DNA from: Halomonas sp. CUBES01
Lineage (GTDB): Bacteria; Pseudomonadota; Gammaproteobacteria; Pseudomonadales; Halomonadaceae
Direction of reading: 5' to 3'
Length of the DNA: 64,000 bases
NCBI RefSeq assembly: GCF_020991005.1
Contig: NZ_JAJLLW010000006.1
Location: 124,001-188,000 of the forward strand
Under the pieces are notes generated by a model that saw only the letters and a program-made list of their open reading frames with translations, ran no database searches and was not told the origin of the DNA. Both the position numbers and the translations under genes were made by a program. Below, piece by piece: positions 55,235 through 64,000 of this stretch. Position 1 is the first letter of the stretch. Every line of letters starts with the position of its first letter.

Positions 55235-57170
55235 ATGAAAACTATCGTTAACCGCATGCCGATGCGGTTCAAATTTGCCTGCGTGCTGGTGCTGCCGCTG
55301 CTGGCCCTGGCCTGGTTCGCCACGCAGGGGATTCTGGAACGCCGTGCGACGGTCCTGGAGTTCGATCGCCTACATGCCATGACCGAGCTTGCCCAGCGGG
55401 CCGGGGACGCCGTGCATCAAATGCAGCTTGAACGCGGCATGACGGCGGGCTACCTGGGGAGTGAAGGAGAGACGTTCGGTAACCGGCTGCGCCAGCAGCG
55501 GCCCAAGACCGACGCCGCTGTGGAGGCGTTTCAATCTCAGCAGTCCACGCTGAACCAAGCCTCGCTGACGCCCGCCGTTCGCTAGCAGCTGAGCGCGATT
55601 GACGATCGCTGGCAGCGTCAGGCGGCCCTTCGCAACCGTGTCGATGCGCTGGAGGTAGAGACCGGTGAGGCGCTGAGCCATTACACCGCCATCAACGGTC
55701 AGCTGATGGCCTTTGTGGGCGGGCTTGCCCAGCTCACCCGCGAGGGCGATATTACCCGCCGGCTGAGTGCCTATTACCAACTGCTGGAAGCCAAGGATCT
55801 GGCCGGTATCGAGCGCGCGATGCTGGCCAATGCGTTTGCTGCGGACGGTATGCCGCCGGCCATGCTGCAGCGTTTCCTGTCGCTGCTGGGTAAGGAGCAG
55901 GCCTTTTTGGACAGCTTCCGCGTGCTGGCCCAGGACGCCAGCCGCGAGCAGCTGGCCCAGGCGTTGAGCGGCGCCGAGATTGACCGGCTGCGGGAACGTC
56001 GCGAGCTGGCGATCCGCCAGGCAGACGAGGGCGGCTATGGGGTTGATCCGGAAGAGTGGTTCGAGTGGCAGACGGTGAAGATTGGCCGCTTGAAGGCACT
56101 GGAAGACCAGGTGGTCGGGGCGGTGATCGCGGACACGGCAACGCTGCGCCAGGCCGCCCAGCAGGCACTCTGGCAGTATGCGCTGATTGCCCTGGTGGCA
56201 AGCCTGGTGGCCATCGCCGCGGCTATGCTGATCGTGCGAGCTGATTACTCAGCCGTTGCAGCACGCCTTGACGAACATCGCCAGCCGCGGCAATGACCTG
56301 ACCCAGCGGTTGAGCGTGCCGGGCAGCGACGAGCTGTCGAAGCTCTATCACGCCTTCAACGAGTCGTCGGCGGTGACCGAAACCATGGTGGCCGATATCA
56401 AGCGCAATGCCCAGTCGGTGGCGGTCGCCAGCAACCAGATCGCCCAGGGGAATCAGGATCTTGCCCAGCGTACCGAGGAGCAGTCCGCTTCGCTGGTGCA
56501 AACGGCGTCGAGCATGGAGCAGATTACCGCCACGGTACGCCAAAGCGCCGATAATGCTCAGCAGGCCCAGCAGATGACGGGCGATGTCGCCAGCCAGGCC
56601 AAAGAGGCTACCCAGGTAGCATCACAAGCCCAGCAGGCCATGCAGCTGATCCAGCAGGCCAACGAGCAGGTCACCAGCATCGTGGCAGCCATCGACAACA
56701 TTGCCTTCCAGACCAACCTGCTGGCCCTCAACGCCTCGGTCGAGGCGGCGCGGGCGGGCGAGCATGGGCGTGGTTTCGCGGTCGTGGCTGACGAAGTGCG
56801 CAAGCTGGCCAGCCGTAGCGCCGAAGAAGCCAATCAGATTCGCCACCTGATCGACAATAACGTGAGCAAGATTGCCGAAGGCGAAACCCTGGTGACCTCG
56901 ACCAACACCACCCTTGAGCGGATTGCTCAGCGCGTTGGCCAGATGGCGGGCCTGATGGACGAGATGGCCTCGGCCACCCACGAGCAATCAGCAGGGATCG
57001 AGGAAATCAATCGCGCCATGGCCCAGTTGGAAGACGTGACCCAGCAAAATGCTTCGCTGGTGGAAGAAGTGGCGGCGGCCAGCCGCTCGCTGGACGAGCA
57101 GGCCGATGACATGACCAGCAAAATGAATGCCTATCAGGTGCGCGACAGCTATCAACTTTCGCTCAGCTAG
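55235..57170 (+). pseudogene. NIT-domain methyl-accepting chemotaxis protein, disrupted
   Basis: The reading frame encodes a chemoreceptor: membrane helix at the start, a nitrate/nitrite-sensing (NIT) periplasmic domain (HQMQLERGMTAGYLGSEGETFGNRLRQQRPKTDAA), a second membrane helix, a HAMP-like region ([24 protein letters not shown]) and the signalling hairpin tip [34 protein letters not shown]. Two lesions break it: an in-frame TAG at 55583-55585 and a frameshift near 56236, where a two-base loss from a CGCG run would restore IVREL-ITQP. The distal 300 residues remain open, but the gene as read cannot make a full receptor. A sequencing artefact is possible for either lesion. Confidence 0.85.
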
Positions 57171-57385
57171 GCCGATAAAGTATTAATAAGGTCGTCAGAA
57201 AGTACCTTTCCGGCTCGGGGCTGAAAAGCCTCGAGCATTCGTAGTTCGTTGATTCGCGACGATTGTCGGGTCGCGCAGGGTTAAACGGAGGATGATAATA
57301 TAGCGATCAAACGGCGTGTGCCGGGGGAGGGCGTAACCCCGGGTGCACCACCAAGGCCACCATTATTCGAGGAGAGCAGGGACGT

Positions 57386-59191
57386 ATGAGCCAGTCTTTC
57401 ACGACGCCAAAGGCGCAGCCTTTGCCTCAGTCCCGCGCATCGTCGTTAACGCCTGACGCTAGCGATGCACTTAACATCTCTGATACCTCAGCCCCGTCCA
57501 CACGCTTTCCGGCTCATTCAGCCTTCTGGTACGCCAACGAGGCGATCATCATCACCGACGCCGACAACCGCGTGATCGAAGTCAACCCGGCCTTCGGCGA
57601 ACTCACCGGCTGTACCCTGGAAACGGTCAAGGGCAAGACCCCCGAGGCGTTCAGTATCCTGCCGCTGGACGATAGCCGAACCACGCGGCTGATGCGCGAG
57701 GAGCTCCAACTGCGCGACCGCAGTAAAAGTCAGGTGAGTTACCGCAGCCACGATGGTCAGTTCTATCCCGGCATGATGTCGATCAATCGGGTACGCGACT
57801 CAGCCGGCGGTATCGACCATCATGTCATCGTGCTGGCAGACCTCTCCGCTATCCCTGCCCACGCTCGGCACCTCAGCCGGGAGGTGTACTTCGATGCCCT
57901 GACCGGCTTGCCCAACCTTCAACTGCTCACCCAGCTTATCCAGGAGTCCATGCAACATGCGGAAAGCCAGCAGATGCGGCTCGCAGTCTGCTCGCTGGAT
58001 ATCGACTTCTTCAAGTCGATCAATGACCGGCTGGGCTCAAGCGTCGGCGATACGCTGCTCTCGACCTTCGCTCAGCGCATCAGCCACCTGCTGTTCGGCG
58101 ACGATGTGCTGGCCCGGGTGGGCGGCGATGAATTTGTGCTGCTGCTGCATCACGGCGTAGATGACGCCTTCTTCGAGAATCTGCTGGCCTCCATTCGCCG
58201 GCCGCTGTTCATTGATGGGCACACGGTTCACTTCACGGCCAGCCTCGGGGTGACGTTTTATCCCGATGATCCGGTTCAGGGAGATGGTCTGCTGCGCCAT
58301 GCCAATCAGGCCATGTACCGAGCCAAGCAGCGCGGTCGCGACACCTACCACGTCTTTGACCCCAATCACGACCGGCTGCTACAGGTGCGCCACGAGCAAC
58401 GTCAGCGCTTTTTGGATGCGTTGGCAGGCGACGAGCTGCGGCTTTACTACCAGCCCCAGATTGATATGTGCTCCGGTCGGGTTGTTGGGGTTGAAGCGCT
58501 GATTCGCTGGCAGCATCCCGAGCGTGGGCTGATGGCGCCGGGGCAGTTTCTGCCGACCATTGAAGCGACACCGCTCGAGGTCGATCTTGGCGAATGGGTG
58601 CTGGAGCAGGCAATGCGCCAGCTGGTGATATGGCAATCAGCGGGCATCATGCTGCCTATCAACGTCAACATAAGCCCTTCGCACCTGCTGCTGGGCAACT
58701 TCAGCCAGCGTCTGGGTGAGCTGCTGGCGCGCTACCCGACGGTACCGCCGGCGATGCTCAAGCTGGAGGTGTTGGAAAGCGCCGCCATGCACGATATCCA
58801 GGCAGCGCTGACCACCATGGCCGAGTGCCAGGCGCTGGGCGTCAACTTTGCGATCGATGACTTTGGCACCGGGTTCTCATCGCTGACGCATTTGCGCCAG
58901 CTGCCGGTGAATCTGATCAAGATCGACCAGAGCTTTGTCCGCGACATGCTCAGCGACCCGGACGACATGGCCATCGTCGAGAGCGTGATCTATATGGCAA
59001 ACCGCTTTCAGCGGCCGATGCTTGCGGAAGGGGTGGAGACGCTGGCGCACGCTAAAGCGTTGATCGCCCTGGGGTGTGAGCTGGCGCAGGGGTACGGTAT
59101 TGCCCGCCCCATGCCTGCCGACGAGCTGCCCAAATGGTTGGTGGCGTGGCCCAAGCGGGCCGACTGGATCGCGCTGGGCAGGACGCACTAG
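57386..59191 (+). CDS. PAS-GGDEF-EAL protein (c-di-GMP turnover)
   Basis: 601 residues, soluble: a PAS domain (about 45-150; FWYANEAIIITDADNRVIEVNPAFGELTG), GGDEF (RVGGDEFVLLLHH, motif at 246-250, intact) and EAL (GVEALIRWQHP, EAL at 370-372; [42 protein letters not shown]), with the expected catalytic residues present. No RxxD I-site is evident before GGDEF. GGAGAGCAGG precedes the ATG. The preceding chemoreceptor is decayed. Confidence 0.9.
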   Translation: MSQSFTTPKAQPLPQSRASSLTPDASDALNISDTSAPSTRFPAHSAFWYANEAIIITDADNRVIEVNPAFGELTGCTLETVKGKTPEAFSILPLDDSRTTRLMREELQLRDRSKSQVSYRSHDGQFYPGMMSINRVRDSAGGIDHHVIVLADLSAIPAHARHLSREVYFDALTGLPNLQLLTQLIQESMQHAESQQMRLAVCSLDIDFFKSINDRLGSSVGDTLLSTFAQRISHLLFGDDVLARVGGDEFVLLLHHGVDDAFFENLLASIRRPLFIDGHTVHFTASLGVTFYPDDPVQGDGLLRHANQAMYRAKQRGRDTYHVFDPNHDRLLQVRHEQRQRFLDALAGDELRLYYQPQIDMCSGRVVGVEALIRWQHPERGLMAPGQFLPTIEATPLEVDLGEWVLEQAMRQLVIWQSAGIMLPINVNISPSHLLLGNFSQRLGELLARYPTVPPAMLKLEVLESAAMHDIQAALTTMAECQALGVNFAIDDFGTGFSSLTHLRQLPVNLIKIDQSFVRDMLSDPDDMAIVESVIYMANRFQRPMLAEGVETLAHAKALIALGCELAQGYGIARPMPADELPKWLVAWPKRADWIALGRTH

Positions 59192-59206
59192 TCAGCCGTT
59201 AGCAGA

Positions 59207-59851
59207 TCAGGCAGCGCTGGGTGTATCGCTGATGGGAGTAGGCGCATTGGCGGGCGTGGACTCGTCAGCGCGGTTGTCGCTTTCTGCTCCGGCGCGTGCC
59301 TTATCCATTTCGATGGTCTGCATGCCGGCCTCCAGCTTGGCCTCCAGCAGGTATTGCCTGGCCTGGGCGGCGACCTGGTAATCCTTGGGTGACGGGTCAG
59401 CGGGTGCCATCGCGGCGGCAATCACCGTCTGCATCTTCTCGATGGTCGCCTTCGGGTCGTTGGGCACCGGGCCATAATCGATCGACACTTCGCCGGCCAC
59501 GGCGTAGCGCTGGCCGTCGGGCCCCACTTCGTAATCGTAGCTTGCCCCGCCGGCGTAGGCGCCACCCACCGTCTGGTGAGCCATTTCGTGTTGGCGCACG
59601 GCACGGTCGGTTTGCTTGAGCTGTTCCAACTGCTCGATCTGTTCGGGGGCCATGGGAGTACCGTCGGCCGCCTTAGGTGCAACGCCGACTTCGTCGCGCG
59701 GGGAAGCCTGATCATCGGTATCTCCGGTCGGGGAGCTTCCGGGGTTGGTGGCGGTGTTGTTGGTCGAGGGGGTATGTGTGGCGGCGCCGGCATTGAATGT
59801 TGGCGATGCCCAGGCTGAAAGCGATGCGGCCCCCAATACGGCGATGGTCAT
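59207..59851 (-). CDS. Putative zinc metalloprotease, CJM1_0395 family, exported
   Basis: 214 residues with a signal peptide (MTIAVLGAASLSAWASPTFN), a Thr/Pro/Asp linker and the family core QTDRAVRQHEMAHQTVGGAYAGGASYDYEVGPDGQRYAVAGEVSIDYGPVPNDP. HEMAH is a HExxH-type zinc site. Then QVAAQARQYLLEAKLEA and an acidic tail. Described as putative metalloproteases in Campylobacter and Pseudomonas; substrate unknown. The ATG at 59851 gives a clean signal peptide, though its ribosome-binding site is weak. Confidence 0.82.
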   Translation of the reverse strand: MTIAVLGAASLSAWASPTFNAGAATHTPSTNNTATNPGSSPTGDTDDQASPRDEVGVAPKAADGTPMAPEQIEQLEQLKQTDRAVRQHEMAHQTVGGAYAGGASYDYEVGPDGQRYAVAGEVSIDYGPVPNDPKATIEKMQTVIAAAMAPADPSPKDYQVAAQARQYLLEAKLEAGMQTIEMDKARAGAESDNRADESTPANAPTPISDTPSAA

Positions 59852-59954
59852 GGCAAAATACCCATGCGGAGAATACGAGTAGCTTGAAGTATCGTCGAGG
59901 CGGGCCGGTTGCGCAAGTAAGCACCGGGTGAATGAGCGGCAGGGAATCGAGATC

Positions 59955-60182
59955 ATGCAAACGGTGGATGTGGTCATCAAGCTGTCTTACGAGGCCTGCC
60001 TCGCGCACTATGAGGGGCGTATTGCCCAGGTGTACACCTATAGCCTGGACGGTCGCCGGGTGGTGTTTCCGGCAGAAGCACTGCGCCGGGTGATGACCCA
60101 TGATGGCGTCTACGGCACCTACCGATTAAAGTTTTCTGAGCAAGGCCGATTTATCAGTATCCACCCGCTTACCATTGGTTGA
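59955..60182 (+). CDS. DUF2835 family protein
   Basis: 75 residues: VDVVIKLSYEACLAHYEGRIAQVYTYSLDGRRVVFPAEALRRVMTHDGVYGTYRLKFSEQGRFISI, the complete DUF2835 pattern, a small beta-rich protein of unknown function. CAGGGAAT lies before the ATG at 59955. The next gene begins 8 bp after the stop. Confidence 0.87.
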   Translation: MQTVDVVIKLSYEACLAHYEGRIAQVYTYSLDGRRVVFPAEALRRVMTHDGVYGTYRLKFSEQGRFISIHPLTIG

Positions 60183-60190
60183 ACCTTACT

Positions 60191-60574
60191 ATGCTGCACC
60201 CCACCTCCGACGTGTCGTTGCATGACGTCGTGTATGAGGTTATCCCCAACCTCAATACCGCTGAGAAGCTGGTGAATAACACACTGGATAGCATCATGGA
60301 GGCCGCCACGGATCCGTTGGAAGTGATGCGGCGCAAAGAGCAGCGGGATGCCTTTCGTCTGGAGATCCAGCGCGTGCGCATGAACCTTGAGCATTTGCTG
60401 GCGCGCTACCATGAGGAAGTGGCCGCGCTGGTCAACGCCGACGGACGTGAACGAGGCCCGGTGATAGCCCCTGACCGGGATGAGGCGGAGGCGATTCGCA
60501 CCGCCATCGACATTTACCAGCACGTGCGGGCGTATCAGCGTGGGGAGCGCCGCCACCCTCTGGCGAAGCGCTAA
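60191..60574 (+). CDS. Hypothetical helical protein
   Basis: 127 residues, all-helical and charged (IPNLNTAEKLVNNTLDSIMEAATDPLEVMRRKEQRDAFRLEIQRVRMNLEHLLARYHEEV, then EAEAIRTAIDIYQHVRAYQRGERR). No family recognised. The ATG at 60191 is 9 bp after the DUF2835 stop, so they likely share a transcript. Confidence 0.65.
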   Translation: MLHPTSDVSLHDVVYEVIPNLNTAEKLVNNTLDSIMEAATDPLEVMRRKEQRDAFRLEIQRVRMNLEHLLARYHEEVAALVNADGRERGPVIAPDRDEAEAIRTAIDIYQHVRAYQRGERRHPLAKR

Positions 60575-60749
60575 TCTCGCTGCTTCGCGCGGGGATGGCA
60601 GAGAGGCACCGGGCGACGTAGCGTTGGGCATGTCAGGCGACAGGGGTTTACTCCTTGATGGCCAACGCTGCTATGCTGAATGAGCGCACAGTGAAAGGAA
60701 GTCTGTCGTCGACGCAATGTCGGCGTGCTCAATCGCCTATGGAGTGTCC

Positions 60750-61421
60750 ATGATACACGTTCACCATCTCGAACAATCCCGCTCACATCGTATCTTATGG
60801 CTGCTCGAAACCCTCGGGCTCGACTACGAGATCCGTGTCTATCAGCGTGATGCATCCTCTCAGCTAGCCCCTGAAGCGCTCAAGAAAGTGCACCCGCTGG
60901 GCAAGTCGCCGGTGATCACCGACGGCGAGTTCACCGTGGCCGAGTCCGGAGCGATTATCGACTATCTGTTGCAGCGCTACGGCGAGGGACGTTGCCAGCC
61001 CGACGGCAGCGACCTCAACGCCTGGGTGGACTATCGCTACTGGCTGCATTATGCGGAAGGCTCGCTGATGCCGCTGCTGGTCATGAAGCTGGTGTTTGGC
61101 CAGTTGCCCAAGCGGGCCCCCTGGCTGGTGAAGCCAATCGCCAAGGGTATTACCCAGACCGTCAACAGCACCTTTCTCTATCCGCAAATCAACCAGCATC
61201 TGCGCGTCATCGATGACTACCTGGCCGCCCACGGCCAGTTTGCCGGCCCGTGGCCAAGCGGCGCCGACGTGCAGATGGGCTTCCCGCTTCAGGCGGTTGC
61301 GGCGACGCAGTCAATGACGGAATACCCGGCGATTGCCCGCTTTGTCGAGCGTGTTGAAGCCGACCCGGCCTGGCAGCGTGTCGTCGAACGCGCCGGCCCG
61401 CTGACCATGCCCGGTGCCTAA
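60750..61421 (+). CDS. Glutathione S-transferase family protein
   Basis: 223 residues: thioredoxin-like N-terminal domain (MIHVHHLEQSRSHRILWLLETLGLDYEIRVYQRD, KVHPLGKSPVITDGEFTVAESGAIIDYLLQRYG, with the cis-Pro and ESGAI glutathione site) and a helical C-terminal domain. The catalytic Ser/Cys region is SRSHR. Resembles the Pseudomonas/yeast Gtt1-type GSTs. GGAGTG lies 5 bp upstream of the ATG. Confidence 0.87.
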   Translation: MIHVHHLEQSRSHRILWLLETLGLDYEIRVYQRDASSQLAPEALKKVHPLGKSPVITDGEFTVAESGAIIDYLLQRYGEGRCQPDGSDLNAWVDYRYWLHYAEGSLMPLLVMKLVFGQLPKRAPWLVKPIAKGITQTVNSTFLYPQINQHLRVIDDYLAAHGQFAGPWPSGADVQMGFPLQAVAATQSMTEYPAIARFVERVEADPAWQRVVERAGPLTMPGA

Positions 61422-61429
61422 CCGGTCTC

Positions 61430-64000
61430 ATGGTGGCGTTAGCGGTGACCCGGCCGAGGCGTAACCTGCGCCAGGCGCGTCGTGTTTATCTTGCCCGCAG
61501 CGTGCTGGTGATAGGCAGTGCCTTGATGGCGCCTGCGGTGATGGCCGATGAGACGCTGCGCGTCGGTGTGTATAACAATCCGCCCAAGCTGCTGCTCGAT
61601 GGCCAGCAGCAGTTGAGCGGCATTTTTGGCGATCTGCTGACGGCCATCGCTGCGCGTGAGGCATGGCAGATCGATCCCGTCGTATGCGGGTGGCAGCGAT
61701 GCCTCGACATGCTCGAGCGTGGCGACATCGACCTGTTGCCCGACGTGGCATGGAACGAGGCGCGGGCCGAGCGCTTCGGCTTTCACCATGAACCCGTGCT
61801 GCACAGCTGGTCGCAGCTCTACCAGCGCGAAGGCGCCACCATTGATGCCGTGGTGGATCTTGCCCAAAAAAGCGTGGCGGTGGTAGGCGGCTCGGTTCAG
61901 GAGCGCTACCTGGTCGATATTACCCAGCGCTTTGATATACCGGTCGACTGGATCCGGGTGGCCAGCTTCGAGGAAGGCTTTGCCCGGGTTGCCGACGGTG
62001 ACGCCGATGCCGCTGCGGCTAGCCGTCAGTTCGGCGAGTGGCGCGCGCAAAAGACTGGCCTGGAGAGTTCTCCCGTGGTCTTTCAGCCCGTCCAGCTGTA
62101 TTACGCCGCCTCGCCGTCGGTGTCTCAGTCGGTGCTGGCGAACATTGACGACCACCTGGCCCGTTGGAAGGCCGACGGCGACTCGCTGTATTTCGCCACT
62201 CTGCGCGATTGGCAGGCGGCGGGGGCTACGCCGTCTCCGGGGCAGTCGGGCTGGCTGTCCTGGGGAGTGGCGGCGCTGCTTGGCGTGTTGGCGCTGGCGT
62301 TGGTGGCGAGCCTGCTGATGAGGCGGCGGATAGCCAGCCAGCGGATGCGTCTGGCCACCAATGAAGCCATGCTGGCAACCATTCTGGACAGCGTGGATGC
62401 CTATATCTACATCAAATCCCCCGATCTGACCTACCAGTTTGTCAATCGGCGCATCAGCGAGCTGTTCGGCTGCCCGGCGGACGCCGTCATCGGTCAGCGC
62501 GACGAGGCGTTTTTCGATGCCGCCACGGCTGCCGAGATCGCTCAGGTGGATCGTCGCGTGCTGGGGTCGGGAGAAAAGACCACCCTGGAAGAGCGCAGTG
62601 TCCTGAAGCATGACGGCCAGGTCAGAACCTTTCTGACGATCAAGATGCCGCTGACGGTCACCCCCGGCGGCCCGCCCTCACTGTGCGGTATTTCCACCGA
62701 GCTGACCGAATACCTGGAGATGCAGTCGCGTACGCATTATCTCGCCTTCTATGACGCGCTGACGGGCTTGCCTAACCGGCGGCTGCTGATGGAATCCCTG
62801 GCGACGACGATTGATCAAGATACCCGGGGCAATCAGTTCGGCGCGATTCTGCTGGTGGATCTGGACAACTTTCGACTGGTCAATGACCTGCAAGGGCATG
62901 CCAGCGGCGATCAGCTACTGATCAATGTCGCCGAGCAGCTGCGCGAGGCCCTGGACAGCGATGCCATGCTGGCGCGTTTCAGCAGCGACGAATTCGTTGT
63001 GCTCCTCGAGCAGCTCGGCGAGCAGTCGCAGGAGGCCGCGGCCAAGGCCGAGCGCATGGCCCACCAGTTGATGACCACCATTCACCAGCTGCGCAACAGT
63101 CGCTCGCTGCCGATCAGCGCAAGCGTGGGGCTTTCGCTGTTCAACGGCGCAGCGAGCTCGCTGGATGTGGTTCTGCAGCAGGCGGACATGGCGCTTCAGC
63201 AGGCCAAGGCAGAGGGTGGCAATGCGCTGCGTTTCTTCAACCCGGATATGCAGACGAGCGTGCTGGAACGGGCGAACCTGGAAGCCGACCTCCACCATGC
63301 CCTGGCGCGTCGTGAGCTGGCGCTGCACTATCAGATACAGGTGGATCAGACCGGCGTGACCACCGGGGTCGAGGCACTGCTGCGCTGGCATCACCCGGAG
63401 CGTGGTTGGGTTTCGCCCGCCGAGTTCATTCCCCTGGCCGAAGAGAGCGGGCTGATTATTCCCATCGGCGACTGGGTGCTGACCCAGGCCTGTCAGCAGC
63501 TGGCCAGGTGGTCGCGGCAATCCGCCCATGCGGCGCTGACCATCTCGGTCAATGTCAGCTCGATCCAGTTCCAGCAGCCTGACTTCATCGATCGCGTCGA
63601 ATACCACCTCAAGCAGACCCAGGCGCCACCGGATCGGCTGGTGCTGGAAGTCACCGAAAGCCTGCTGATGCGTGAGCCGACCCGGGTGCGGCATACCATG
63701 CTCAAGCTTCGTGAACAGGGCATTCGCTTTGCGCTGGATGACTTTGGCACTGGCTATTCATCATTGAGCTATCTGAAGCGACTGCCCCTCGATGAGCTCA
63801 AGATCGACCAGTCGTTTATCCGCGAGGTGCTGACCGACAAGGCGGATGCCGCCATTGTCGATACGATCATTCTGCTGGCGGTGAGTCTCGGGCTGGTGGT
63901 GGTGGCCGAAGGGGTGGAAACCCAGGCCCAGTTGAACTGGCTGAAAGGCCACGGCTGTTACCGCTATCAAGGCTATCTGCTGGGCCGCCCCAAACCTGTT
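61430..64000 (+). CDS. Periplasmic-sensor PAS-GGDEF-EAL protein, 3' end outside window
   Basis: 857 codons before the right edge. Order: signal/anchor (SVLVIGSALMAPAVMA), an SBP_bac_3-type solute-binding sensor domain (ETLRVGVYNNPPKLLLDGQQQLSGIFGDLLTAIAAR), a membrane helix (about 275-300), PAS domain (about 310-435; ILDSVDAYIYIKSPDLTYQFVNRRISELFGC), GGDEF-like domain with the active-site sequence SSDEF (518-522), lacking both glycines, and EAL (EAL at 648-650; NVSSIQFQQ, LEVTE, LDDFGTGYSS, LKIDQSF, EGVE, YQGYLLGRP). Expected to be a phosphodiesterase with a dead cyclase domain. Starts 9 bp after the GST. Confidence 0.9.
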   Translation, partial: MVALAVTRPRRNLRQARRVYLARSVLVIGSALMAPAVMADETLRVGVYNNPPKLLLDGQQQLSGIFGDLLTAIAAREAWQIDPVVCGWQRCLDMLERGDIDLLPDVAWNEARAERFGFHHEPVLHSWSQLYQREGATIDAVVDLAQKSVAVVGGSVQERYLVDITQRFDIPVDWIRVASFEEGFARVADGDADAAAASRQFGEWRAQKTGLESSPVVFQPVQLYYAASPSVSQSVLANIDDHLARWKADGDSLYFATLRDWQAAGATPSPGQSGWLSWGVAALLGVLALALVASLLMRRRIASQRMRLATNEAMLATILDSVDAYIYIKSPDLTYQFVNRRISELFGCPADAVIGQRDEAFFDAATAAEIAQVDRRVLGSGEKTTLEERSVLKHDGQVRTFLTIKMPLTVTPGGPPSLCGISTELTEYLEMQSRTHYLAFYDALTGLPNRRLLMESLATTIDQDTRGNQFGAILLVDLDNFRLVNDLQGHASGDQLLINVAEQLREALDSDAMLARFSSDEFVVLLEQLGEQSQEAAAKAERMAHQLMTTIHQLRNSRSLPISASVGLSLFNGAASSLDVVLQQADMALQQAKAEGGNALRFFNPDMQTSVLERANLEADLHHALARRELALHYQIQVDQTGVTTGVEALLRWHHPERGWVSPAEFIPLAEESGLIIPIGDWVLTQACQQLARWSRQSAHAALTISVNVSSIQFQQPDFIDRVEYHLKQTQAPPDRLVLEVTESLLMREPTRVRHTMLKLREQGIRFALDDFGTGYSSLSYLKRLPLDELKIDQSFIREVLTDKADAAIVDTIILLAVSLGLVVVAEGVETQAQLNWLKGHGCYRYQGYLLGRPKPV

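Overview
The window looks like a chromosomal stretch from a GC-rich gammaproteobacterium. The best guess is the Halomonadaceae (Halomonas and relatives), judging from the ispB | rplU-rpmA-obgE-proB order, the glnA - DUF4124 - ntrB - ntrC cluster, the eukaryote-sized GloA, and many DUF families typical of marine Pseudomonas/Halomonas-type bacteria. This is inferred from gene content and order; there is no rRNA gene in the window to confirm it. I see no prophage, CRISPR array or intact insertion sequence. The region is mostly core and regulatory genes with a few decayed genes.

Layout. 1-2.9 kb: a truncated SPOR protein, a DMT transporter, and a thiamine salvage operon (thiM-thiE) behind a TPP riboswitch. 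3-5.5 kb: small conserved proteins, gloA and a cupin protein. 5.7-8.6 kb: the znuABC zinc importer behind a Zur box, led by an overlooked 49-residue His-rich membrane microprotein. 8.8-10.3 kb: a degraded zone with an esterase remnant and a glycosyltransferase-like gene. 10.3-15.5 kb: nitrogen control, glnA and ntrBC, each with its own sigma-54 promoter and NtrC site. 15.5-17.4 kb: small proteins and a candidate GGA-hairpin small RNA. 17.4-20 kb: a lipid phosphatase, a glycosyltransferase and an SDR. 20-24.4 kb: the ugpBAEC glycerol-3-phosphate importer behind a four-repeat Pho box. 24.5-32.2 kb: argE, then an RsbQ-like hydrolase, a PAS protein and a very large LOV-GGDEF-EAL protein. 32.2-38.5 kb: an acetylpolyamine/histone-deacetylase family enzyme, a FAN1-like nuclease with an XPD-like helicase, and a TSUP transporter. 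38.6-44.1 kb: tRNA-Pro, ispB, rplU-rpmA-obgE-proB and a DUF1853 gene. 44.3-47.4 kb: two PepSY proteins with a two-component system. 47.5-55 kb: a phosphorus island holding a PhoD-like phosphatase, an EAL-CBS-GGDEF protein and the phnDCEE importer, with Pho boxes before the last two transcription units. 55.2-57.2 kb: a nitrate-sensing (NIT) chemoreceptor broken by a stop codon and a frameshift. 57.4-64 kb: two further c-di-GMP proteins, a CJM1_0395-type putative metalloprotease, small proteins and a GST.

How the genes work together. Three nutrient regulons can be read from the DNA itself: Zur at znu, NtrC/sigma-54 at glnA and ntrBC, and PhoB at ugp, phn and an EAL/GGDEF gene. Four c-di-GMP turnover proteins with different sensors (LOV/GAF/PAS, CBS, PAS, and a periplasmic solute-binding domain) make second-messenger signalling the other main theme. 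The most unusual locus is the RsbQ-like hydrolase / PAS / LOV-GGDEF-EAL cluster. It resembles the Bacillus RsbQ-RsbP energy-stress pair, but is set next to a blue-light-type c-di-GMP enzyme.
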